A DNA stretch of 64,000 bases from Trochalopteron elliotii (taxonomy: Eukaryota; Chordata; Aves; Passeriformes; Leiothrichidae), in NCBI GenBank assembly GCA_024734555.1, contig JANPWX010000209.1, forward strand, positions 972,157 to 1,036,156. The letters run 5' to 3'. A program made the position numbers and the translations under genes. Positions 45,942-55,735 of the stretch are shown here, piece by piece (position 1 is the first letter of the stretch; each line of letters starts with the position of its first letter). A model generated the notes under the pieces. That model was not told where the DNA came from. It saw only the letters and a list, made by a program, of their open reading frames with translations, and made no database searches.

Positions 45942-47140
45942 CTACCAAACAAAAGGCCCAGGGCCACATGGAGCAGTGTCTGTATGAGACCTGTCCTCTT
46001 CACACCAAGTGCTGCACAGCATAAGGCACCCAGACACCCCTGTCTCCAAACCTGAGTAAACTCCCAGCACTGGCTTCACTACTGTGGCTGAGTCTAAGTG
46101 GTGCAGGTCAGCTATCAAACTGCTTACCCCCCATGACTGTGATTCAGTAGGAAAATTGTCAATGTGGCTGATAATTCAGCTGTTTCTCCTCGACCAAATT
46201 TTGTAAAGACCCTGTAGATCCTGTAGATTCCTGAAGAGACAGTGGGGAGTAATTTTGTAATGAAATTTTTCTTCACCATTTCCTCCTCAGATGCAGAGAA
46301 ATAGTTCTGAACTAAAATCTCTTCCAGCCCCTGCTGAAAGTGAATGAGAGGCTCCAGAGGTGACACTGTGACAGACCATATCATTCCCAGCTGTCGTGGG
46401 GAGGAAAATCTTCAAAGAGGCCTCCCATCCACTAAAGAGAGGATCTGAGGCTTTTCCCGGGACTGGCTTTCTGGTTTATTCTACACTTGAGAGGCCGTGT
46501 GGGATCCTGGAGCACGGACAGGAAGGCCCTAAAGTAGCCTGAGGTTTAGCTGAACAAGCAAACACAGAAAATGGTGTGAACTATTCTGAACCAGCACAGA
46601 GCCTTCAGAGAGTAATTTAATAAAGCCACTGCAGGCTTCAAGGACAGCTGGACACCCTTACATTATCTTCAGTGTAACATTTCAGGTGAGGGAGAGATGA
46701 GCTAGGGGGAGTTCTACAACATGGGATGAGATTTTAGATAATCCCAAGAATGCCAATCTACTTTGAATTACAGGAACTTTCACTTGATCCCTGTTTCTTG
46801 TTGAGGACTAAGGTCGGGAGTCCCAGAGGGAGACCAATTCCCCTGTCAAGCTCGGGAGCAGGTCAGCTTTTTGTTAGGAATAGGTATCCTATCCATCACC
46901 CTGGTATGCAGTCAGGTTTTATTGTCTTTAGACAAAAAACATCATAAAGGAAGGGCCTGTGAAGCTTTCAGCAATTACAAAAATAAATTATTTCTTCTTT
47001 TATTCATCAAAATACTCTCTGACTGGTGTTCATTCATCCTCATCAACCAGACTTACTCAGCCCTCTTCATGGATTCTCTAACCCCCACCTCTCAAATAAA
47101 TGAATAGCCCCGACCCCCATTAGTAGTAAGTCTTCCACCT

Positions 47141-47447
47141 ACCGTGTTGTACAGCTGCATCTTGAAGTTCTGGAAGCAGTACCTGCTGTCAGCTTGGCTA
47201 GAGCGCAGGCTCTTGTATTTCATCACAGCATCATAGCCAAAATATTTGAACTCCTGCTTCTGGTTGAACAAAATGCCCATAGATATCTCTGGGGTCTTGA
47301 ACCTGTGCTTTGTTCCCCAGTAAACCTAGAGGATTTCATCTGTACCTGAAGCAAGAGAAAAACAGTATCCACTGTAGGATGTACCTAAATCTATAGCAAT
47401 GATGGAGACTGACTGGCTGGCCACGGCCACTGTAGTGCAGTGGTGTG
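47141..47447 (-). pseudogene. HSPA12-like pseudogene, N-terminal ATPase block
   Basis: It reads TVAVASQSVSIIAIDLGTSY, SGYCFSLASGTDEIL, stop TAG (47328-47326), VYWGTKHRFKTPEISMGILF, NQKQEFKYFGYDAVMKYKSL and ends FKMQLYNT before donor GTAGGT. The DLGTS phosphate-1 motif of HSP70/actin-type ATPases is intact. The upstream edge is approximate, and the initiating exon was not identified. Confidence 0.8.
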
Positions 47448-47736
47448 CAGCTCTGGGAGCAGAGAGGGATGAACAGATGGCACTGGACTGAAACTCAAAG
47501 GACTGATATTGCAGAGGGAAGGGCAATCTCCCCTGATTTTATTGGCTGGAGAGAGATGTGACTCTAGACATACTGTAAATTGTACCTTTTCCTGTAAAGA
47601 GGCAGGGCTTCCTTCTGTTTTTTGTAACAACAAAGTCCCTTTGTTAGGGAACTGTCTTATCAGTAGCTTTGTGCACTCCCAGCAGCATTGACAGACCCCA
47701 GCACTGCCCACTCATTTCAACAAGCATTTTCTGCTG

Positions 47737-47965
47737 CTGCTGTAAAGGCATGAATACACCAAATGTTTCTGGCTCCAGCAAAGGAAAAATGTGGATTATA
47801 GCCAACGTTTTTGGCTCCAGAAGAACAGAAGTGTTGGATACACCTGATATTTCTGGGTCCAGCAAAGGAAAAGTGTATTGGGTATAACCAATGTTTCTGG
47901 CTCCAGAGGAACAGAATCATGGCATGCACACAATGTTTCTAGCAACAGAGGAACAAAGGTATTGG
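47737..47965. repeat. 42-bp minisatellite, five degenerate copies
   Basis: The core TTTCTGGCTCCAG recurs with its last base at 47778, 47820, 47862, 47906 and (as TTTCTAGCAACAG) 47948, a spacing of 42, 42, 44 and 42. Each unit also carries a CAAAGGAAAA/AGAACAGAA part and an A-rich linker with CCAA or ACACCAAATG. Because 42 is a multiple of three, minus-strand frames through it show a 14-residue repeat. Confidence 0.85.
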
Positions 47966-47999
47966 AAAGACAATGTGAGGACACTGATCCCAGAAAGAC

Positions 48000-49185
48000 A
48001 ACTGCAGAAGGCAGCAGGTAGGTTGCACAGGAAGTGTCTCTGGATAAACTTACTTAATCTTCCTAGGTCTGAATATTTCTACAAAGTTTCTTGGGGGGTT
48101 GCATGAGTGCTGAATTGCAAACATTTTCTGACTGTGAAATATTCAGTAAGAGCTCTGTTTTCTACTTTCTAACTTTTCTAACCATCACAGAGATGGTTAC
48201 GGTCCCAAATTCAGCTCCAGTTCAACTCCAAAGTCTGAGGCAGATCTTAAATTGGTGCAAGAGGAAGACAAACTAGAAAGATCAGTATAAAGAGCGTGAC
48301 AAGATCTGGGATTTCACAGCTCTGACTCTGAGCTCATCAATTTTGCAGGAAAGGCAGACTAAAATGTAAATTTTTACTAGATTGTTGAGCTTAAAGAAAA
48401 AGATTGTGTCTTCAGTGAAAGACTGAAAGTGAAGTGATTTAACAGGAAAGGAATTGATCCAAGTAAACAAAACCAAAATGTGCTTCAGTGGGAGGGAGTG
48501 ATGCTGAGAGAGAGGGGCAGCACAGTCCCTTGCAGCAGCTGTGCCACCTTCTATTGGCATAAACCAAAGGTAAAGCCTCATGCTGAGGCTTTCTGTGACA
48601 TCTGGTTGCAGGGACAAGCTTGATCTCTGTTCCACCTGGATCTAAACTGCAGGAGCACCTTAATCTAGGACTGTCTCTCTAATAATAGTTGATATTTGGG
48701 ATCCTCATGAGGAAACAGGTCACAGAGAAGTTCTACAAATAAAAAATTACCTTGAGAACACAGAGCTTTGTACTCCTCTATTAAAAAACCCCGCACTTGT
48801 ACATTGCAAAGTTGGTTTTAGCAGAACAGTCACCTACATTTGCTGTTCCCCACACTCTGCAGGTATAGGTTGAGTTTGTTTTTCAGGAGATGTTCTCTTA
48901 TCTTGCCCACTTTATCCAGACTTAATGATTAGTCAAACGCTCCTGGTTTTGGCATACTCTGGCTTGTGGAGTCCTCTGAGCTGTATCAGGCATTATCTGG
49001 GAGAGTGCTACCTCACTTGTGCCAAATCTGTACCCCTGTGTGCCCTTTGTCCTCTCTCTGATCTATTTGCTGGCATGGATGTAGCCATGAAGCCTCTGCT
49101 CACAAGACTGGCTATTACAGAGTACTCATTTCCAAGATGTATTCTTACCCCCATTCATTATAAGAATTGCCTTTTTTTTCCTCAG
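48000..49185. other. Spacer between the two decayed genes
   Basis: No gene or repeat recognised. The upstream exons of the plus-strand coiled-coil gene should lie here or be lost. Confidence 0.5.
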
Positions 49186-49287
49186 ACATACATCTGACAC
49201 CTCACAGCAGCCACCAGCCTATGGTGACCAGACTTCTAACATGAAGGAAATGTTCGAAATTATGAAAGAGATGGACAACAAAATAAT
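49186..49287 (+). pseudogene. Coiled-coil gene, exon-like segment 1
   Basis: Strong acceptor (CTTTTTTTTCCTCAG) and donor GTGAGA. Open frame TSDTSQQPPAYGDQTSNMKE then MFEIMKEMDNKI. Entry phase 2, exit phase 2. Confidence 0.5.
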
Positions 49288-50095
49288 GTGAGAGTCCAGT
49301 GACCAGAAATGACGCTGTTTAGTGTGGCCTCTGACAATGAACTGTAGCTGGTGCACACTAGGGTGGGTGGGACAAAAAATTACGAATCAGCCAGACACAG
49401 GGAGGACTCTGCATTAGCAACAGATTTTGCCCAGGCTATACTGGGAACCCAGAGCCAATTTACAGAAGATGTTGGATTTGCACCACGTAACATGCAGATC
49501 TTACACTTTGGGAGTATTTTATTTGCACTGTTGGTATTGACTCACAGAATCACAAACCACTCACCTGGCAAAGAATAGCCTTGACAAGTTTTGGTCTCTG
49601 AATTTCTTTTCCCTATGGGCTGATCAGAAATTGGAGGGAAGAAGTTTAGCTTGTGCATTTTTTAAGACTTTAATACTTTCCCACTGACTGCAATGTGATT
49701 TATTATTTCTTTCTTCCCCTTATGGATGGATGGACAATGAGAACAGAACTTTGTCTGAAATTTTTCATACTCTACTTCACCTTCCGAATAGTCACAACAG
49801 GTAATATAATTCTTTATATTAATAATCAGTGTAAGAGGGGGAATTCATTATGATCCTCACAACCATACCTGCATTTCTTCTGATGTAAATAGCTTCCCAC
49901 TTGATTTTGAGCATAAATTCTGGGTGGAAGCTTTTAGGGGAAATGTTCAGCTCCCCTGGAGTTTGTCCTGGATATGCTCTTGCACTTCCCCACCTTAGAG
50001 CTTTTTTCCTTGAATTCAGATTATTCAATAGGGGCATGTCCACTGTTGTGCCAGTGTCCAAGTACCAGTAAAGAGATCTCATAAATCTGTTTCAG

Positions 50096-50185
50096 AGCAC
50101 TTCCTGGAAGGGTAATCCAAATACTGCATCAGGAGAAAGAGGAAAATGAGATACTGAAAGACAAAATCAAAAAACTTGAGGCAAG
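50096..50185 (+). pseudogene. Coiled-coil gene, exon-like segment 2
   Basis: Acceptor CTGTTTCAG, donor GTAAGG. Open frame ALPGRVIQILHQEKEENEIL then KDKIKKLEA, an amphipathic heptad pattern. Phases match segments 1 and 3. Confidence 0.55.
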
Positions 50186-50662
50186 GTAAGGTATTTATTC
50201 ATATTTCAGAAATAGTGTGTGTTTCTACACTGAAAAGCCACATACTTGCTTTCTCCAGTCCTTGGGGACTCTGTTTCTGACCAGACAGGCCAGATACCTT
50301 CTCTCCAGACTTTCAACCTGCCAGTATCTCTTTGTAACTGACTTCTGGAAGATGGCTTGGGTCGTTCTGCAAAGGGAAGGAGACATTCTCAGGGTAACCA
50401 GTTAAATAAAATGTAAAAGAAACCAGTCTACAATGACATCATCAAGATGCCACTCTGATCAGATTCTACTATGGTCATGCAAAACTGAGCTGAGAAAGCA
50501 CTATTTTCCACAAAAAAGATGCTTGCCAACTGTATAATATAAATGAGAAGTGCATTGTAGAAAACATGGGATTCATTAAACAGTTTCATAAGTAAAATGT
50601 TTACATTTACTCATTATTTCATCTTGACTTAGATACACTTTTTAATATCCTCCTTGACTTAG

Positions 50663-50844
50663 AGTCCAAGAGCTCCTGGCTAAAGCAATGGCTGTGCACC
50701 AACACTCTGAGGACATCAATGACCCCTGATATTTGTCTGCTCTGCTGGAGAGATACGAGATGCTCCCTCTACAAGAATGGGAGAAAGTCAGGAGCTCCAT
50801 GCCCTACTGTTGGACATATGAAGAAGGCAGTCGCATCATTTAGG
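50663..50844 (+). pseudogene. Coiled-coil gene, exon-like segment 3 with two stops
   Basis: Acceptor CCTTGACTTAG. Frame VQELLAKAMAVHQHSEDIND, P, stop TGA (50727-50729), YLSALLERYEMLPLQEWEKV, RSSMPYCWTYEEGSRII, stop TAG (50841-50843), then donor GTTTGT. The TAG is one C-to-T change from CAG. Confidence 0.55.
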
Positions 50845-51430
50845 GTTTGTTTACATCCATTTTCTCCACGTGATTGTTATCAGATCAATATGGTGTAGCC
50901 ATATAGCAGCCTTTCAGTATTTGTATTCTGTACCAGGGTTGGAGCCTAAGTTTGGGTCTCTGATTTTCCAGCCCAGCAGAGCCTGTGGAATGCTGTAGAG
51001 ATCCTCCTGCCTTTCAGAAGGGCACACTCAAATACCAGTCTCATCTCTCACATATGTTAAGCAGAAGTGGGAAAAAAATCCACTTTGCTTATGTTAGTGC
51101 TTGAACTGATAGTTGGGAGACCTCATTTTGATGTCTGACCCACTGCTGTGATGCTAGAGAGATCTGAAGGAAAATGCCGAAGTGGTATTACCTTAAAGGA
51201 CAAGAACTGAGATAAGGCCATTATTAGCATTGATAGTGATGATAAGGCCTCACAGATGCTGAAGAATGGCCTCCAATATACAAGCATCTTGATGAAACAG
51301 TTTGTTTCACAGTTATTGAAGACATATTTCAATCAATTAGCAGCCCTACAATTTACTCTAAGGCAGATGTTTTCTCAGCACATGCTTTGCACACTGGACC
51401 TCTTGTTTCACTGATTGATGATATAATCAG

Positions 51431-51543
51431 TTGGTTCTGCACTGCAGAAGCTGTTTGATGCCTGTGAGAAAGACATACAAAAGAGAACAGATGACATACT
51501 TAAAGTTCTTGACATCCCACTTTGGAATAATGCTTTGACCAAG
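51431..51543 (+). pseudogene. Coiled-coil gene, exon-like segment 4
   Basis: Acceptor ATAATCAG, donor GTATTT. Frame GSALQKLFDACEKDIQKRTD then DILKVLDIPLWNNALTK, with no stop. Phase 1 in, phase 0 out. Confidence 0.5.
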
Positions 51544-51734
51544 GTATTTTATGTTTCTGTGTAAAAGGGCCTTTGGCATGTACCATTCATTTAGAAGTTT
51601 GCTTCTGCTAAGGACACTGCTCAAAATCTGTCAGCAATGACCCTGGGGATAACTTCTGAGCTGAGACGGCTGGCGGTGTAGAAAGCATGGCTCTACATGC
51701 TCTGGGTATGAGAGCAGCACTGGATAAAAAACAG

Positions 51735-51835
51735 GTCTTTCTCTCTAAGAGTTAAGCTATTCCACAAAGAAGCAGGGAGCTGGACTTGAGGATCCTTGTG
51801 GGAACCTTCCAAAATTAAATGATTCTGTGTCCCAC
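51735..51835 (+). mobile_element. Diverged CR1/LTR 3' tail remnant
   Basis: GGACTTGAGGATCCTTGTGG followed by AACCTTCCAAAATTAAATGATTCTGTGT fits a diverged avian retroelement 3' end. It lies in an intron of the decayed coiled-coil gene. Short and uncertain. Confidence 0.45.
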
Positions 51836-53185
51836 GATACACAGCCATACACTGCGGATCTGAATTGTCCAGCTGGAGGAGGCACATATGAGTGCAGAAA
51901 GTATTTTCCAGCCCTGTATTGCTTTTATATGACCTTCCTCCAAAGCCTGAAATGAGTGACTTCACCATTACTGATTGACCCAATATGAGAAACAAAAATT
52001 CCCAGTGCTTGCCTTACCACATGATAACAGCCTGCTTTGTGCTATAATTGTTCTGTAGGTGATGATGTGAGACATAATGAAGCTGTTCAGGCAACACTAT
52101 CACCAAAACTCAATGGCTTACAACAAGAATGCCCAAGTGAATAAAGATACAGCCCAGGAACCAGGACAATGGTTCAACTGTCTGTGCAGCTTGTTATTTA
52201 AAAAATGAGAGGTCTCCCTTATGCAGGAGGTTTGTTTTTCACTTGTGGCCAGGTCCTTCCAGCCCATATACTCCCAAAATATTCTCAGGTACATGTAACC
52301 TTGTAAGGGAAGTACAGCAAGACATGCAGTGTCATGCCCCTACAAACAGCCCTACTAGACCCAAGCAAGGAGCAAAGAGCAAAGGGCCAGTGGTGGTGAT
52401 CAGGGTCAACCACAAACCAGTGACCACTGGGCAAGCTCACAGCAACCAGCCAGGTCAAGACCAAGCTGCAAAATTGGTCTGTGGGTCAGGACGAGCAAGG
52501 CTGGGCACAGGCATCCCAACACCACAGCTCAGTCAAGCACCCAGCCACCACTCAGCTCCTGAGTCAATCAGTGACCAGTCTGTGGGTGAAGATGAGGTTT
52601 CTCATAACTCCTCCTCATACCACCCTTTCTGCCAGCTTGGCTGTTAGTGAGGAATTGAATACAAGGTTATATGGTCGTGCTAAATCTGGCTGACCTTGAA
52701 CACAAGCAGCCAAAGCCCTGGGAAGGCAGAGGAAAGCATGCAGAGGCTGTTGATGTGCACAGAGCCCTGGCACCTGCTATGCACACGGACTAGTCTCTAG
52801 TGAGCTTTTTTGTGGAAGATAGGACATCTGTATCACAGATATATGAAACTTCCAAAAAGGAGCTTCCTCCTTTTGCAGCTTGCTGGGCTTTTCCAAGAGC
52901 TTGGTCTTACCAAACTCCTTGCAGATCTCTCTATGAGGAAACAGAGACAGCTGCTGGATGCTGGCACAATCCAGAAGCCAGGACTTAGTAAATAAAAGAA
53001 CTTTTAAAGTGACCCTGGCACCCCTGCATGTCCCACTCAAACAGTACCAGCAGTTTTGACAAGTGAAGTTCTTGAGTGCTTAGTTCCTGTGGAACAGCTG
53101 CACAGAATGAGAGTGGGGAGGCAACATAACAATACATCAACATAACATTACAAATCTTTGAAAACTGTTCTCATTTGATTTTCAG

Positions 53186-53285
53186 GAAGCTGCCATTCAC
53201 ATAGGAACTGAAAACGAAACACGGTTCCTGTTACAGTGCTGCCAAATTTATTGTTTGCTGCTTCTTCAGGACCCACCAATTAAAG
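53186..53285 (+). pseudogene. Coiled-coil gene, exon-like segment 5
   Basis: Acceptor TTGATTTTCAG, donor GTGAGT. Frame EAAIHIGTENETRFLLQCCQ then IYCLLLLQDPPIK, with no stop. Phase 0 in, phase 1 out. Confidence 0.5.
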
Positions 53286-53599
53286 GTGAGTGGAAGATGA
53301 ACAGAAGGTATTTAGAGCATGTGGACAAGGAAGATGTAGTCCACTGGAAAAGACATCACTTCTCTGGCCCCTAATGAAACATGGGGAAGAAATTATTGTG
53401 AAAAATGTAGTCTGGGATCAAAGGACAATGACTTGAGAATTGGGTTAATTACTTACTTAGCCATAAGAAGATGAAACAGCTGCTATGCAATACTTGGCTT
53501 TTCCTTCTCCCATGAATTGCCTACTTTTCAGAGCTAGTAAATTAGACATCCCTCGCTTGGGACACGTAGGACAAATCATCATTAACAAACCTGTATTAA

Positions 53600-53997
53600 A
53601 AACTGTAGCTATTCTGATGCCTTGGAAGGCTGACCTGAAACAGAGACTGGACAGAGCTAGAGAATAAAGTATGTATTTATTGAAAGGCCTCCAGGATCCA
53701 GCCTGGGCAGGAGAGGAGCCCGACAAAAGCTGTGCCCCGGATGGACCAAGAATAGTCACAAAAAACCAAAAAAATGGCATCCCGGTCACGAGGTCTCACA
53801 CTTTTATACGTTTTGGTCCATTTGCATATTGGGGTTTAATTGTCCAATTACAGCTTCAGATTGTGAGGTCTCATCTTTCTTGTTCCTCCTTTCAGTCCAC
53901 CATTGTTTATGCTTTTAGGCCTGAAAGGTGTCCTTCGTTTTCCGCAGGAAAAGGATTTGTTTTGTCTACCTACTCTGTGAAGAGAGCTTACTGACAC
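53600..53997 (-). mobile_element. Retroviral-type LTR (probable solo LTR)
   Basis: Minus-strand signals in the right order and spacing: possible U3 start TGTCAG near 53997, TATA box TATAAAAG at 53808-53801, poly(A) signal AATAAA at 53681-53676 inside CCTTTCAATAAATACATAC, then a U5-like tail with CTCTGTCCAGTCTCTG and TTCCAAGGCATCAGAAT. No viral genes adjoin. The outer edges are approximate, as no target-site duplication could be fixed. Confidence 0.7.
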
Positions 53998-55429
53998 TTA
54001 ATATGAGGCTCAGAACTACATCCCTAGGCAGCACAGAATCTGCAAACATGAAAACTAAAACTTAAGGCATCAATTCCAATTGTCTCCTCACAAAGGCCAT
54101 CTGCCTGCTAGCAGATGTTAGCTGCTTTCCCACATCAGTACAATTTATCTCTCCTGAAGGCCTTCAGCTACACACGTGCCACAGCTCTGGACCAAAGAGC
54201 TCTAAAAGTTGTATTCCATGGCATAAGGGGGAAGCAATGAGGCAAATCCACATTCATGTCATTTTGTGTGACACAGTATTCTGTGAGCAACTTGAGAATT
54301 ACCAAATAAAAAAAGACTTTAAATTCTGCTGTGTGCCTGCCAAGTTCTTTTCTCCAGTTCTTTGTACTCCATCAGTTTCCTTGGCTACACAAACTCCCTG
54401 GGATTTTATTGATGGGCCCCCAGAAAGAAAGGCAAAATTCTGTGCAGCTCTCTGCAAGCAAATTGCTCTGCTTCTCTTAGGAATTCAGTATTCCCTAAGC
54501 ATATTGCAGGTCAGTGACAACAAAAGCTGGGATCCAAGTGTGTGCAAGAAAATTGGCTTTTAGAAAATCAGAGTATTCTGAGAAACTGACTGTAAAACAT
54601 CCTCATTAGGAATATCTATTATGGAATACAACAGGTGAAGTAAAATTACATATGTAGCATATTTTCTACAACTTTCACAAAAACAAAAAACTACCATAGT
54701 TGGTTTTTCATACCTTTTAAAATGTTGCAGACTCAGATGAGCAGTGCATTCACATTTCGTTTTTCCATCCTGTAGAAGGTAAATGATAGGTAAGTTGTCC
54801 AGTAAAGGCAAGAAAAAGTTTCAGTATGACCCTGAGCCAACTGCCATGTGATTATTAAGGTATAATATTACACATATGGCAAGTTGCCATGCTCTGTTTG
54901 TTACCTGCTTAGAAAATTTTTAGCCTAATTTTTTTTTGTAGCTTGCTGAGTCTGTCTGGTTCTATGCTGTGCAGCAGTTTTCTATCTGAAGCTCATCACT
55001 TCTGCATTTCCTCATGTGTGTCCTTTCCTCTAATTCTTCTCTCCTTAACATCATTTTTGCTAGGCTAAAATACTCACTTTGCAAAGCCTTATATTTCAAA
55101 GACTGATTTAAGAATCTTCAGAAGGCTAAAAGGCCTAAGGTGCAGTAGTCCTGAAACAGAGAACAAACTGCTAAAATCAGAGGATTTTTAACCTCTCACT
55201 AAAAACCAGGTACTTCCTCCATTAGCAATGAAGATCCACTAATTGCCAAAGAGCAGTGTCTCTGTGCATCAAATTCCCCTATTGCCAGACCCTCGCATCT
55301 CCTGGTGCAAAGAACGCATTGAGCCTGTTGCAGAGAGGTAGAGATATTATAAAAGAAAAGTCCTTATAAAATATGGTTTAGGCCCTGCTACAAGCTACTT
55401 CTAGTAGCTTCTAAGTTCTCATAAAGAAA
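53998..55429. other. Intergenic spacer
   Basis: AT-rich, no gene recognised. Two frames just over 80 codons, one on each strand near 54237-54811, lack motifs. Confidence 0.6.
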
Positions 55430-55735
55430 AATTATAAGAATGAACGCAACAACCTATTCTTCTCAGAGAGGAAAAATAAGTTTGCACCTGCATAAACAAT
55501 GAATCTGTCCCATGAGAATCAGTGAAGAAAATATGTAAACACATCTAGAGAGAGAAAATTTGATAGACATATACAACAGCCCTTACCAGCCAATGAACTG
55601 AGTTTCACTGTATTGCTGACCAATTAGGTTTAACACAGTGCTTTCTGATATTTCCTAAAAATATGACCTTTGTGAATAAAGAATTGGCTTTTCTGCATGA
55701 GAAAACTGAGTCCCGTCAGCTTATTTATTACAACA
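55430..55735 (+). mobile_element. LTR 3' part (R-U5-like)
   Basis: The plus strand carries TGTGAATAAAGAATTGGCTT (AATAAA at about 55674-55679) followed by GAGTCCCGTCAGCTTATTTA and ends TTACAACA, the layout of a retroviral R-U5 end terminating in CA. The U3 boundary is unclear. No internal viral sequence follows. Confidence 0.5.

Larger units (their letters stand above)
43256..47530 (-). pseudogene. HSPA12-like (HSP70 family) pseudogene
   Basis: At least four exon blocks in correct order on the minus strand align with the atypical HSP70 family HSPA12A/HSPA12B and its bird HSPA12A-like paralogues. Visible are phosphate-1 motif AIDLGTSYSGYCF, FNQKQEFKYFGYDAVMKY, ALTVFSESLRYLK, VITVPAIWSAAAKQLM, LIIALEAEAASLWCKQLP, the phosphate-2 region QYIVLNCGG, and C-terminal VSLPDTWLGRHCKMKVEIKF. 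The HSP70 adenosine motif is degraded to ILVVRGF (usually V-GGF). Lesions include in-frame stops at 47328-47326, 45851-45849, 45815-45813, 45788-45786, 43786-43784, 43315-43313 and 43288-43286; two frameshifts (near 44260 and 43970); a lost splice acceptor before 44292; and a GC donor at 45719. With so many independent breaks it cannot encode a full chaperone. Whether an intact orthologue exists in other birds at this locus is unknown to me. Confidence 0.85.
49186..53285 (+). pseudogene. Unrecognised multi-exon coiled-coil gene, probably decayed
   Basis: Five segments with good splice signals join in compatible phases: 49186-49287, 50096-50185, 50663-50844, 51431-51543, 53186-53285. The product reads TSNMKEMFEIMKEMDNKI, a heptad-rich HQEKEENEILKDKIKKLEAR, LERYEMLPLQEWEKVRSSMP, LQKLFDACEKDIQKRTDDIL and TRFLLQCCQIYCLLLLQDPP. 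Stops TGA at 50727-50729 and TAG at 50841-50843 interrupt exon 3. Phase matching across four introns is hard to get by chance, so a real gene once stood here. I do not recognise it. The CCQIYCLLLLQDPPI end is only loosely reminiscent of the C-terminal domain of mitochondria-eating proteins (SPATA18/MIEAP-like), a guess. Upstream and downstream exons were not found, and a downstream LTR may have removed some. Confidence 0.55.

Noticed and set aside
46124..46384. 86-codon minus-strand frame between HSPA12-like exons
   Set aside because: No similarity to HSPA12 or any known domain, and no splice sites that fit the neighbouring exon phases.
49819..50082. 87-codon minus-strand frame
   Set aside because: It lies antisense in an intron of the coiled-coil remnant, has no motif, and starts at no recognisable exon border.
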